DNA of 50,986 nt from an uncultured Clostridia bacterium (lineage in GTDB: Bacteria; Bacillota; Clostridia; Peptostreptococcales; Anaerovoracaceae), in the NCBI GenBank assembly GCA_938034165.1, contig CALHKP010000079.1, positions 1-50,986 on the forward strand, read 5' to 3'. The notes beneath the pieces were generated by a model. The model did no database searches and had not been told where the DNA came from. It worked only from the letters and a program-made list of their open reading frames with translations. The position numbers and the translations under genes are program-made. Positions 1 through 7,654 of the stretch are shown here, piece after piece (within the stretch, counting starts at the first letter, position 1; each line of letters begins with the position of its first letter).

Positions 1-11
1 TAGGATTGGTC

Positions 12-49
12 AATTTAACCCGACCAACATTGGCTGAATTAGCCCGACC
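12..49. repeat. Two near-identical 13-base direct repeats
   Basis: The motif AATT(T)A(A/G)CCCGACC occurs at 12-25 and again at 37-49. It resembles the (C/T)TAACC boxes found at 823-920 on the other side of the tRNA-Leu gene. The window edge cuts off any further copies. Function is unknown. Confidence 0.4.
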
Positions 50-139
50 CTAATACTACGCTTTATTACATAAAAAAATCCACCGAACCCGCATGAAAAT
101 CAGAGACATGTCGGGTACTGTTACTGTCACTTTATTTTC

Positions 140-175
140 AACTTTGGGTACATAGGCTCTGTAAGCCCCAAAGTT
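140..175. repeat. Inverted repeat, 9-base arms
   Basis: AACTTTGGG at 140-148 is the exact reverse complement of CCCAAAGTT at 167-175, and an inner TAC/GTA pair can extend the stem. A second, weaker hairpin (CCCG-CATG against CATG-CGGG) lies at 88-115. No strong T-run follows either, so neither is a clear terminator. Confidence 0.45.
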
Positions 176-193
176 TTCATGACTTTACGACAT

Positions 194-218
194 AAAAAAA
201 AACGAACCAAAAGTTCGG
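194..218 (-). terminator. Rho-independent terminator of tRNA-Leu
   Basis: On the minus strand a CGAAC/GTTCG stem (203-207 with 213-217) closes a five-base loop and is followed by a run of T (complement of the A-run at 194-202). It lies 15 bases downstream of the tRNA 3' end. Confidence 0.75.
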
Positions 219-232
219 ATATAGTTCTAATA

Positions 233-314
233 TGGTGCGGCCGACTGGACTCGAACCAGCACGGTTGCCCACACGCCCCTCAAACGTGCGCGTCTGCCAT
301 TCCGCCACGGCCGC
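233..314 (-). tRNA. tRNA-Leu (anticodon GAG)
   Basis: The minus strand folds as a type II tRNA. The seven-base acceptor arm GCGGCCG pairs with CGGCCGC, the discriminator is A, and CCA is encoded (complement at 233-235). The T loop is TTCGAGT. The anticodon stem CACGT/GCGTG holds the loop TTGAGGG with GAG at positions 34-36, which reads CUC and CUU leucine codons. The long variable arm agrees with leucine. It has its own promoter upstream and a terminator downstream, so it is a single-gene transcript. Confidence 0.95.
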
Positions 315-356
315 ATGTCAGTGTGTAATGCATTGTTTCTTTGCCTTACCTAAACT

Positions 357-384
357 ATAATACCACAATTACGAAAAAATGCAA
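357..384 (-). promoter_or_regulatory. Promoter of tRNA-Leu
   Basis: Minus-strand TTGCAT and TATTAT are separated by 16 bases, with the -10 about 43 bases from the mature tRNA 5' end. This is a near-consensus vegetative promoter. Confidence 0.6.
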
Positions 385-526
385 TACCCAAATTCTAAAA
401 TTCCCAATGTTTTTTCGGCAGTACATTTTAACCTTCCCGGCGCCAACCTCAACATGTTTTGGAGGGCGCCTCTGTCAATTTTAATGAACCATAACCAGGC
501 CAAAAACAGTGCATATTTCAATAGTC

Positions 527-571
527 GCAATCTGCGCTGTCTTTTAACGAGCTTGGCTAAGCGCAGATTGC
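527..571. repeat. Perfect 12-base inverted repeat
   Basis: GCAATCTGCGCT (527-538) is the exact reverse complement of AGCGCAGATTGC (560-571). The loop is 21 bases, the same length as in the neighbouring inverted repeat at 606-648. Confidence 0.7.
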
Positions 572-811
572 CACATCTTCAAATCGTACGGTAAAATTTG
601 GCTTCAAAATAAGTGTAGATTTTAACTTTGAAAAATCACGCTTATTTTCCTCGCCAAATTCTCCTTCTACCTAGATATAAGGAAACAAAAATCGGGGATT
701 TTTGTTGAAAATCCAACATTTCTCTCAGCGCAGATCTTGATTTTATAAATTTGCGCTTAGTCATGGGTGAAAAATATAAGCGCAATTTCAAGGTTTTGCG
801 ATATGCACTGA

Positions 812-924
812 GTTAGTCAGAGCTAACCGCACCTAGTGTGCGGATTAGTTGTAATTAACCGCGCCCATGGCAAGGGTTAGGGTTAGTGTAAACTAACCAC
901 CCTAGAATGCCGAACTAACCGCCC
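812..924. repeat. Cluster of CTAACC boxes, some in GTTAG-CTAAC palindromes
   Basis: (C/T)TAACC begins at 823, 855, 893 and 915, usually followed by GC-rich C-runs. Two copies are the right arm of a GTTAG(T)/(A)CTAAC palindrome (812-827 and 882-897). The spacing is irregular, so this is not a CRISPR array. Confidence 0.5.
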
Positions 925-942
925 CGAAAGCCAGATGTAACA

Positions 943-968
943 AAGCCCGACATGCAAACGCCGGGCTT
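943..968 (-). terminator. Stem-loop terminator after the solute-binding-like gene
   Basis: On the minus strand AAGCCCG pairs with CGGGCTT about 10 bases beyond the stop codon at 977. The T-run is short (CTTTG), so termination may be moderate. It is the first such structure after the long asd-to-SBP gene series and probably ends it. Confidence 0.55.
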
Positions 969-976
969 CCTACCAC

Positions 977-3034
977 CTATTCTTTATCCTTGTCTTTTTC
1001 TTTCTTTGCTACTTTTTTCTCAAACTGTCCCTGTTCCAGGCCTCTGTATCTGTCAAAGAATGTTCCGTATGTGTCACTTTTGTAGCTGCTGTTGCTCAGC
1101 AGGTAATAATTCTTGTAGCAGATCGGTACAAACGGCATTTCTTTTTCCAGAGCCTTTTTGGCTGCTTCGAAAGCTTCGAGTTGTTCGTCTTCTGTTAGTG
1201 CTGTTTCCAGTTTTGCAACCTTAGAAATAACGTCGCTGTTTTTGTATTTTCCAAAGTTGTTGTCGCCAAACAAGTCTGTTAGGTTGAACTGCTTGTCGAC
1301 TTTCAGGCCACCAAGATACATCTCAAAATCTCCTGATTTGAGTCTGGATAGATATGTATCGTTTGCAACTGATTCTATCTGAATCGTGATTCCTACGGTT
1401 TTCAGCTGGTCTTTTATAGATTCTGCAGCATCCAGTCTGCTCTTGTTGTTGCTGTTTACCAGAAGCTTGATTGTCAGAGGCTTTCCATCAGAACCTTCCA
1501 GCAGGCCATCCTGATTTTCATCTTTGTAACCGGCCTTTTTCAAGCTGTCGGATGTTCTTTTCTGATCCAGCATGATGCCTTTGCTCTTCGAGCCCAAGAA
1601 TCCCGGATAATACATAGAATCTGCGGCAGTTGCTGCATTGCCGTAATTGTCTTCTATTATCTCCTCTCTGTCCAGCGCATAAGCTATGGCATATCTTACA
1701 TTTTTCTTCTTCAAAACTGCATTTTTGTGATTGAATCCGATATATTCAAGCTCATTTGATACTATTGTCCTGCAGTCAAAATTCTTTTCCTCTGCAGTTT
1801 CGTTTGCGTCAGTGTCTTTGTCCAGCATAACTGTTATTGCATCCATAGACATCAACGAGATTGTCTGGCTCTGATCTTCAATTATATTAGCCTCCAGGTT
1901 TTTCTTTGCTTCTTTTCCGTAGTAGTATTCATTCTTTTTGAACTTTACTTCTTTTCCGGTTGTATAAGAAGAATATGCATAAGGACCGCTTCCTATAACA
2001 AAGTTTTCCTTCGCAGAATAACTGTCTGCTGAGACGATAGGAAATACTAGATTGTCCAAAGCCGCATCTCCCGGTGATGAGAAAGTAATTGTAAGCTTTC
2101 TGTCTCCGTCTGTGGAAACGCTGTCAATTTTGGAAGCATAAGTATAGTAAGGACTCTTGCTTCCTACTGATTTGATGCTGTTTACTGTAGCTCTTACGTC
2201 AGCTGAAGTCAGCTCACTTCCGTCGCTGAATTTGACACCTGATTTGAGTGTGATTGAAACAATGCCCTTTGCACTGTCTGCAGAATAATCATCCACAAGA
2301 TCCTTTTCTATGTTTAGGTTCTCATCCAGTCTAAAAAGTTGGCTGTAAACCAGCTGATTTATGTAATACACGTCATCGTCATTTGATGCCAGAGCATTGA
2401 ATGATTCAGGCTGAGTGATTCCTATGTAGTTTGTATCAGACTCTTCCATTACTGTTTTCTTGGTTTTGTCTGCATCCTTTGCAGTATCCTTGGTTGCAAC
2501 CATATGAACTGTAGCTGCAAGACCAGAAAGCACCACAACAACCACGATTATCTGAACGATATGCTCGTGAGCCCAGTCAAATGCGGCATAGGCTTTGCCG
2601 TCAGGATTCAGGGAAGGAAGATAATCCGAAACAGTCTTTTTCTTCTTTTCCGGAATGTCGAAAATATTTCTTTCCTCAGGTTCTTTTTCGAGCTCTTCTT
2701 TTGGAATTTCTGAGTTTAGCTCGCTGTATCTTCCTCTGAAGGAAATTTCACCTTCTTCTTTTTTGCTTCCCAGACGGTCAAGCCACATAGCAAATCTATC
2801 ACCTATGCTGTTCTTCTCTTTTTTTGACCCTTCTGAAACACTTGAATCTGCATCCGGGTTTTCATGTTCCCTCTTTAGACCCACGTAGATATTTCCCGAA
2901 TCAAGCTCGTTGTTTATGATTCCGATTCTCAGCTTTTTCTTTTTGCCTCTCGTTTTTCTTGACGGCTCAAATAGATTAAAATCCGCTCCCGAACTTGGTT
3001 TTCGGCTTTTTTTCTGTCTGTATTTGTTAAACAT
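977..3034 (-). CDS. Membrane-anchored family 5 solute-binding-like protein
   Basis: A 685-residue protein with three parts. Residues 1-157 are highly charged, rich in K and E, and predicted cytoplasmic. Residues about 158-180 form one hydrophobic segment (IIVVVVVLSG core). Residues about 195-685 resemble the oligopeptide/nickel-type periplasmic binding domain (SBP_bac_5), with the typical opening about a two-residue lobe (YINQLVYSQLF), 'LKSGVKFSDG' and 'YALDREEI'. Family members are normally lipoproteins; this one has no lipobox and is anchored by an internal helix. No ABC permease or ATPase lies next to it. The start overlaps the coaE stop by eight bases, so it is the last gene of the housekeeping series. 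Its ligand is unknown; it may act as a sensor or scaffold rather than a transporter subunit. Confidence 0.85.
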   Translation of the reverse strand: MFNKYRQKKSRKPSSGADFNLFEPSRKTRGKKKKLRIGIINNELDSGNIYVGLKREHENPDADSSVSEGSKKEKNSIGDRFAMWLDRLGSKKEEGEISFRGRYSELNSEIPKEELEKEPEERNIFDIPEKKKKTVSDYLPSLNPDGKAYAAFDWAHEHIVQIIVVVVVLSGLAATVHMVATKDTAKDADKTKKTVMEESDTNYIGITQPESFNALASNDDDVYYINQLVYSQLFRLDENLNIEKDLVDDYSADSAKGIVSITLKSGVKFSDGSELTSADVRATVNSIKSVGSKSPYYTYASKIDSVSTDGDRKLTITFSSPGDAALDNLVFPIVSADSYSAKENFVIGSGPYAYSSYTTGKEVKFKKNEYYYGKEAKKNLEANIIEDQSQTISLMSMDAITVMLDKDTDANETAEEKNFDCRTIVSNELEYIGFNHKNAVLKKKNVRYAIAYALDREEIIEDNYGNAATAADSMYYPGFLGSKSKGIMLDQKRTSDSLKKAGYKDENQDGLLEGSDGKPLTIKLLVNSNNKSRLDAAESIKDQLKTVGITIQIESVANDTYLSRLKSGDFEMYLGGLKVDKQFNLTDLFGDNNFGKYKNSDVISKVAKLETALTEDEQLEAFEAAKKALEKEMPFVPICYKNYYLLSNSSYKSDTYGTFFDRYRGLEQGQFEKKVAKKEKDKDKE

Positions 3035-3620
3035 ATTTATTTACCAGCTCCTTGACCTGTCCATAGAGATAATTCAGGCTTCGCGAATTGTCTATTATGG
3101 CATCCGCTTTTGCTATTCTTTCTTCATCCGACATCTGGTTTCTGATTCTGGAGTAAACTTCGTCATAAGTTGCATTGTCGCGCTTCATTACCCTCTGCAC
3201 TCGCAAATCCATCTCCGCTGTAACCACCCATACAAGGTCTGTTTTTTCGTTCATGCCTGTCTCAAAGAGAAGTGGTGCATCCAGAAACACTGCTTTTTCC
3301 CTTCCTGCTTTTGCATATTCTGCACATCTCTCATCGCATATATCTATAACATTTCTCGTCACTATACTTTCGAGAAGCTGCTTTTTTTCTCTGTCCGAAA
3401 AAACTATGGAAGCCAGCTTCTTTCGGTTCAAACATCCATCATCAAAGAGAATGTCATCGCCAAAAGCACTCTTTAGCTTAAGAAGCGTGCCGCTTCCTTT
3501 TTCTGTAATCTCATGAGAAATTTTGTCGGCGTCAATTATGACAAATCCCATTCCGGTGAGATATTCCGTCACTGCTGACTTTCCGCTTCCGATTCCTCCT
3601 GTAAGTCCAATTACTTTCAT
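3027..3620 (-). CDS. coaE: Dephospho-CoA kinase
   Basis: A 197-residue cytoplasmic P-loop kinase that phosphorylates the 3'-hydroxyl of dephospho-CoA, the last step of coenzyme A synthesis. The Walker A motif GLTGGIGSGKS is at residues 5-15. The lid/substrate region DAPLLFETG and the ending IRNQMSDEER are typical of CoaE, and the length matches the family. It lies 14 bases after polA, as in many Bacillota, and overlaps the next gene by eight bases. The preceding CoA step (coaD) is encoded elsewhere in this window, at 25454-25936. Confidence 0.95.
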   Translation of the reverse strand: MKVIGLTGGIGSGKSAVTEYLTGMGFVIIDADKISHEITEKGSGTLLKLKSAFGDDILFDDGCLNRKKLASIVFSDREKKQLLESIVTRNVIDICDERCAEYAKAGREKAVFLDAPLLFETGMNEKTDLVWVVTAEMDLRVQRVMKRDNATYDEVYSRIRNQMSDEERIAKADAIIDNSRSLNYLYGQVKELVNKYV

Positions 3621-3634
3621 CTTTTCTCCGTTCT

Positions 3635-6289
3635 TTATTTCAGCTCATACCACGAATTGCCGAAGTTCAGATCGCTTTCCAGCTTAACTTTTAGGGCAAT
3701 TGTGTCTGTCATATTTCTTACGAGAAGCTCTTTTACCTTTTCTTCTTCATCCTTTGCCGTTTCTATGATAAGTTCGTCATGTACCTGAAGTATCAGCTTT
3801 GATTTGTATCCGCCGTCTTTCAGTTCTCTGTAGACTTTGATCATGGCAAGTTTGATAATGTCCGCTGCGCTTCCCTGTATAGGGCTGTTCATTGCAAGTC
3901 TTTCGCCGAGTTTTCTCATCATAAAATTGGACGAGTTGATTTCGTGTATGTATCTTCTTCTGCCCAGAATTGTTCTGGTATATCCATTTTCTCTTGCAGT
4001 TTCAACCTGCTCATCCATATATTCTTTTACGGCCTTGTGCTTGTCAAAGAAATCCGCAATATATTTTTCGGCTTCTTTTCTCGTAATCTGAAGCTCTTCC
4101 GAAAGACCGAATCCGCTCATTCCGTATATAACGCCGAAGTTTACTGCCTTGGCTCTGCTTCTGTCAAGGGATGTAACCTCATCATAAGGCACATCGAAAA
4201 CTCTCGAAGCTGTGTTTCTGTGTATGTCATCCCCTCTGTTAAAAGCATCTATCAGATTTTCGTCTCCTGACAGGTGTGCAAGAACCCTAAGCTCTATCTG
4301 AGAATAGTCAGCTCCCACAAGCAGAGAATCTTCTTTTGGAACAAAGGCTTTTCGAAGCAGTCTTCCATATTCGTCTCTGATTGGGATGTTCTGCAGGTTC
4401 GGCTCTGTACAGCTTATACGCCCTGTAGCTGTTACTGTCTGCTGGAAATGTGCTCTTATGCGGCCGTCTTCGCCGATAAGGGGTTTGAGGCCTTCCACAT
4501 ATGTGCTGTTGAGCTTTGCTAAGCTTCTGTACTTCAAAACCAAGTCAATTATCGGATGCTTGTCCTTCAGCTTTTCCAGCACTTCTGCATTGGTACTGTA
4601 GCCTCTCTTAGTCTTTTTTATAACCGGAAGTCCCAATTTTTCAAACAAAACCACCCCAAGCTGCGCAGGTGAGTTCACATTGAATTCTTCCCCCGCAAGC
4701 ATATATATCTGTTTTACCAGAAGGTCGATTTCCTTCTTCAGTTCATCTCCGAATTCATCCAGTACACTTTTGTTTACTATGATTCCTTCTTTTTCCATGG
4801 ATGCCAGAACCTCTACAAGCGGAAGCTCTGCCTCCTGATATACCCTCATCAGGTCCTTTGATTTAAGTTCCTCTTCTTGGATATCCTTTAGCTTCAGAAC
4901 ATAACTTGTGCATTCTCTGCCGTATTCAGCTTCTTTTTTGCCACTCTCTCCGAGAAGATCCATCTGACCGTTATCAGTCAAAAATTCCGCTTCGTCCTGC
5001 ATCTCTGTATGGAATTTCTCAAACACCAGATTCTTGAGGCTATAATCTGATCTGGCAGGATCCAGCACATACTGTGCAACCTCAGTATCCCCGGTCGTAT
5101 CAAAATCCTTCATTCCGTAAAACATAAGGGCATAGTAGTCGTTTATCAGATTATGTCCTGCGAATTTCAGCTTCTTCTCTGCCAAAATCTCAACCGCTTT
5201 TTCCATCAAAGCTTTTTCGCCGCTTATATACACATATCTCTCTTCTATTATAAGGGAGATTCCTGAAATTACAGGCTTGTTAATGTGATTTTTGTCTGAA
5301 AAAACTTTGATTGCAGCAAGGCTTCCGGCTTTGATAAAGTCAAGTTTTTCCAGGTCACTTTCTGTCGAAATCATGATTTCTTCCGAAAGCTTTATTTCCT
5401 TTGCATCTTCACTTTTGATTCCTGTATTTGTCTTTAATTTTTTCAGGAAGGAGTTAAACTCCAGTTTTACGAACAGATCTATAAGGCTGTCATAATCAGG
5501 CTCCTTGAGTTTGAAATCTTCTATATCGAATTCTAGGGGCACGTATCTGTATATTTCCACCAGTTTTCTGCTCATGGCAACCAGCTGCAGGTTGTTTTCC
5601 ACTTTTTCTCTCAGCTTTGCATTGGAAATTTCTTCTGTATTCGCAAGCATATTTCCGATATTCCCAAACTGTTTTAGGAGCTTGATTCCTGTCTTTTCTC
5701 CCACTCCCGGAATTCCCGGAATGTTGTCGGATTTGTCTCCCATCAAGGCCTTCAGGTCTATGAACTGCTCAGGTGTAAGCTCATATTTTTCTATCATTTT
5801 TTCTCTGTCAAAGAGGTCAAAATCGCTTATTCCACGCTTTGTTATAAGTACCTTGGTTATATCGCTAGAAAGCTGCAGCGCATCCTTGTCTCCTGTGATA
5901 ATAAGCGGCGAAAGTCCCTCTTCTTCTGCAACACGGGAAACGGTTCCTATTATGTCATCGGCTTCAAAGCCGTCTATCTCAAGATTGGCAACATGAAGGC
6001 TCTCTAATATATCTTTCATTATCGGAAGCTCCATAGCAAGCTCAACGGGCATTTTCTTTCTGCCCGCCTTATAGTCCTTATATGCTTCGTGACGGAATGT
6101 AGGCTGCTTTCTATCCCATGCCACAGCCATATAATCAGGTGAATAATCCTCAAAGATTTTACCCAGCATATTCAAAAATCCGTAAATCCCCTGAGTGTAA
6201 ATCCCTTCGCTTGTTATCATAGGCCTCTGCATCGCATAATATGCTCTGTTTATCAGGCTGTTTCCGTCAATTATTACTATTCTCTTCAT
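3635..6289 (-). CDS. polA: DNA polymerase I, proofreading domain apparently inactive
   Basis: An 884-residue repair and Okazaki-fragment polymerase. Residues 1-290 are the 5'-3' nuclease (IIDGNSLINRAYY, GDKDALQL, GDKSDNIPGIPGVG). Residues about 300-490 keep the 3'-5' exonuclease fold, but the first motif (D-x-E) is replaced by an AIKVFSD stretch and the third-motif aspartate is absent (RECTSYVLKL). Only the second-motif aspartate (HNLIND) remains, so proofreading is probably lost. Residues about 490-884 carry polymerase motifs A (DYSQIELRVL, D661), B (RSRAKAVNFGVIYG) and C (HDE at 837-839). Loss of proofreading is common in Gram-positive Pol I. It lies 42 bases after rimO. Confidence 0.97.
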   Translation of the reverse strand: MKRIVIIDGNSLINRAYYAMQRPMITSEGIYTQGIYGFLNMLGKIFEDYSPDYMAVAWDRKQPTFRHEAYKDYKAGRKKMPVELAMELPIMKDILESLHVANLEIDGFEADDIIGTVSRVAEEEGLSPLIITGDKDALQLSSDITKVLITKRGISDFDLFDREKMIEKYELTPEQFIDLKALMGDKSDNIPGIPGVGEKTGIKLLKQFGNIGNMLANTEEISNAKLREKVENNLQLVAMSRKLVEIYRYVPLEFDIEDFKLKEPDYDSLIDLFVKLEFNSFLKKLKTNTGIKSEDAKEIKLSEEIMISTESDLEKLDFIKAGSLAAIKVFSDKNHINKPVISGISLIIEERYVYISGEKALMEKAVEILAEKKLKFAGHNLINDYYALMFYGMKDFDTTGDTEVAQYVLDPARSDYSLKNLVFEKFHTEMQDEAEFLTDNGQMDLLGESGKKEAEYGRECTSYVLKLKDIQEEELKSKDLMRVYQEAELPLVEVLASMEKEGIIVNKSVLDEFGDELKKEIDLLVKQIYMLAGEEFNVNSPAQLGVVLFEKLGLPVIKKTKRGYSTNAEVLEKLKDKHPIIDLVLKYRSLAKLNSTYVEGLKPLIGEDGRIRAHFQQTVTATGRISCTEPNLQNIPIRDEYGRLLRKAFVPKEDSLLVGADYSQIELRVLAHLSGDENLIDAFNRGDDIHRNTASRVFDVPYDEVTSLDRSRAKAVNFGVIYGMSGFGLSEELQITRKEAEKYIADFFDKHKAVKEYMDEQVETARENGYTRTILGRRRYIHEINSSNFMMRKLGERLAMNSPIQGSAADIIKLAMIKVYRELKDGGYKSKLILQVHDELIIETAKDEEEKVKELLVRNMTDTIALKVKLESDLNFGNSWYELK

Positions 6290-6331
6290 CTTAATATCCT
6301 TTGTCTAATATCAGCCGTACAGCTCTTTGCG

Positions 6332-7654
6332 CTATACTTCTCTTCCTGTCAGGTCGTAATCGAATGCATCCATAATCTCAACACAAACCATATCACCAAC
6401 TTCGTGAGCCTGGTTTTCTGATACAAATATCACTGAGTTGTCTATTTCCGGTGCGTCATACATAGTTCTTCCAATGTATGAGCCCGGCTCTTCTATCTCG
6501 TCTATAATTACAGGAAGTGTTTTTCCTATCATTTCTTTGTTGTGCTCCAGAGAAATATCAAGCTGTCTTCTCATGATTGCATCTAGTCTTTCATCTTTGA
6601 TTTCCTCGTCTATCTGATTTTCCATCTCTCCTGCAACTGTATCCTCTTCCATGGAATAAGCAAAAACTCCCAGCCTTGCAAATCTCTCCTTTTCAACAAA
6701 GTCCAGAAGCTCATCAAAGTCTTCTTCTGTCTCTCCCGGAAATCCTACAATCAGTGTAGTTCTTATATGAATATCCGGAATTCTTTTCTTCAGCTTTTCT
6801 AAAGTCTCATGAATTGACTTTCTTGTGGATCTTCTGTTCATTGCGGAAAGTACGTTGTCAGAAGCATGCTGAATCGGAATGTCTATATATTTGCAGATTT
6901 TTTCTTCTTCTGCTATTGTTTCTATAAGCTCGTCTGTAATCCTGTCCTCATAGCAGTACATTAGTCTGATCCACTCAATCCCCTCCACCTTGCAAAGCTC
7001 TCTCAAAAGCTCTGCCAGTGCATATTTTCCATAAAGGTCGATTCCGTAGCATGTAACATCCTGTGCAATCAGAATCAGCTCTTTGCATCCCCTTGCTGCA
7101 AGCCCCTGTGCTTCTTTGATAATATCTTCTTTCTTTTTGCTTCTGAAATGTCCTCTGATTTTTGGAATTATGCAATATGCGCAGCTGTTGTCACAGCCTT
7201 CTGCGATTTTGATTGTTGCAGTATAAGGATTTTCATTCAGCTTTCTTTCGTAGCTTTTCAAAACCTCTTCGTCGCATGGATTAACAAATACTTTTCGTTC
7301 GCCCTCTGTAGTTAACTCATCAAAGATTTTGTCTATGTTTTCGTATTCATTTACACCAATAAAGCAGTCCACCTCTGGCATCTCGTCAAACAAATCATCT
7401 GCATATCTTTTTGATAAGCATCCTGATACAACAAGCTTCGCGTCTTCTTTCTTTTCCTGAGCCAGCTCAAATATTCTCTCTATGGATTCTCTCTTTGCAT
7501 CGTTGATGAATCCGCATGTATTTACCATTACAATATCCGCATCTTCTGCGCTCTCTGTCATGCTGTAACCGCTGTTTTCCAGTATTCCTGCAGCAACCTG
7601 GCTATCATTTGTATTCTTGGGGCACCCCAGAGTATCTATATATACTTTTTTCAA
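6332..7654 (-). CDS. rimO: Ribosomal protein uS12 methylthiotransferase
   Basis: A 440-residue radical-SAM enzyme that adds a methylthio group to an aspartate of ribosomal protein S12. The N-terminal MTTase domain carries cysteines C11, C47 and C79 for one iron-sulfur cluster. The radical-SAM motif C154-x3-C158-x2-C161 (CDNSCAYC) binds the second. The C-terminus (about 375-440) is a TRAM domain. The opening VYIDTLGCPKN and the GFPGETEEDF segment separate RimO from the tRNA enzyme MiaB. The start overlaps the ftsK stop by four bases (ATGA-type coupling). Confidence 0.93.
   Translation of the reverse strand: MKKVYIDTLGCPKNTNDSQVAAGILENSGYSMTESAEDADIVMVNTCGFINDAKRESIERIFELAQEKKEDAKLVVSGCLSKRYADDLFDEMPEVDCFIGVNEYENIDKIFDELTTEGERKVFVNPCDEEVLKSYERKLNENPYTATIKIAEGCDNSCAYCIIPKIRGHFRSKKKEDIIKEAQGLAARGCKELILIAQDVTCYGIDLYGKYALAELLRELCKVEGIEWIRLMYCYEDRITDELIETIAEEEKICKYIDIPIQHASDNVLSAMNRRSTRKSIHETLEKLKKRIPDIHIRTTLIVGFPGETEEDFDELLDFVEKERFARLGVFAYSMEEDTVAGEMENQIDEEIKDERLDAIMRRQLDISLEHNKEMIGKTLPVIIDEIEEPGSYIGRTMYDAPEIDNSVIFVSENQAHEVGDMVCVEIMDAFDYDLTGREV

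Larger units (their letters stand above)
385..942. other. Gene-free stretch rich in imperfect hairpins
   Basis: I find no convincing coding region here: the short open frames lack ribosome binding sites and family resemblance. Instead there are several inverted repeats. Arms at 527-538/560-571 are 12 bases and perfect with a 21-base loop. Arms at 606-616/638-648 are 11 bases with one mismatch and again a 21-base loop. Further pairs are 685-693/697-705 (9, perfect) and 727-735/749-757 (9, one mismatch). Then come GTTAG...CTAAC hairpins at 812-827 and 882-897. The arms share GCGCAGAT/ATAAG-CG type words, which suggests a degenerate repeat family or a structured RNA. Confidence 0.5.

Noticed and set aside
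874..887. GGGTTAGGGTTAG resembles a eukaryotic telomere repeat
   Set aside because: Only two units, embedded in bacterial sequence with related CTAACC boxes; coincidence of the local repeat family.
812..924. Integron attC-like or CRISPR-like array
   Set aside because: Spacing is irregular, the GTTAG/CTAAC arms are too short, and no integrase or cas gene is present.
379..1224. Short plus-strand open frames in and near the hairpin region
   Set aside because: They have no ribosome binding site or recognisable protein, and the frame at 952-1224 runs antisense to a clear gene.
2910..3476. 188-residue plus-strand open frame
   Set aside because: It is antisense to coaE and the SBP-like gene, cysteine/histidine-rich without a family pattern, and has no ribosome binding site.
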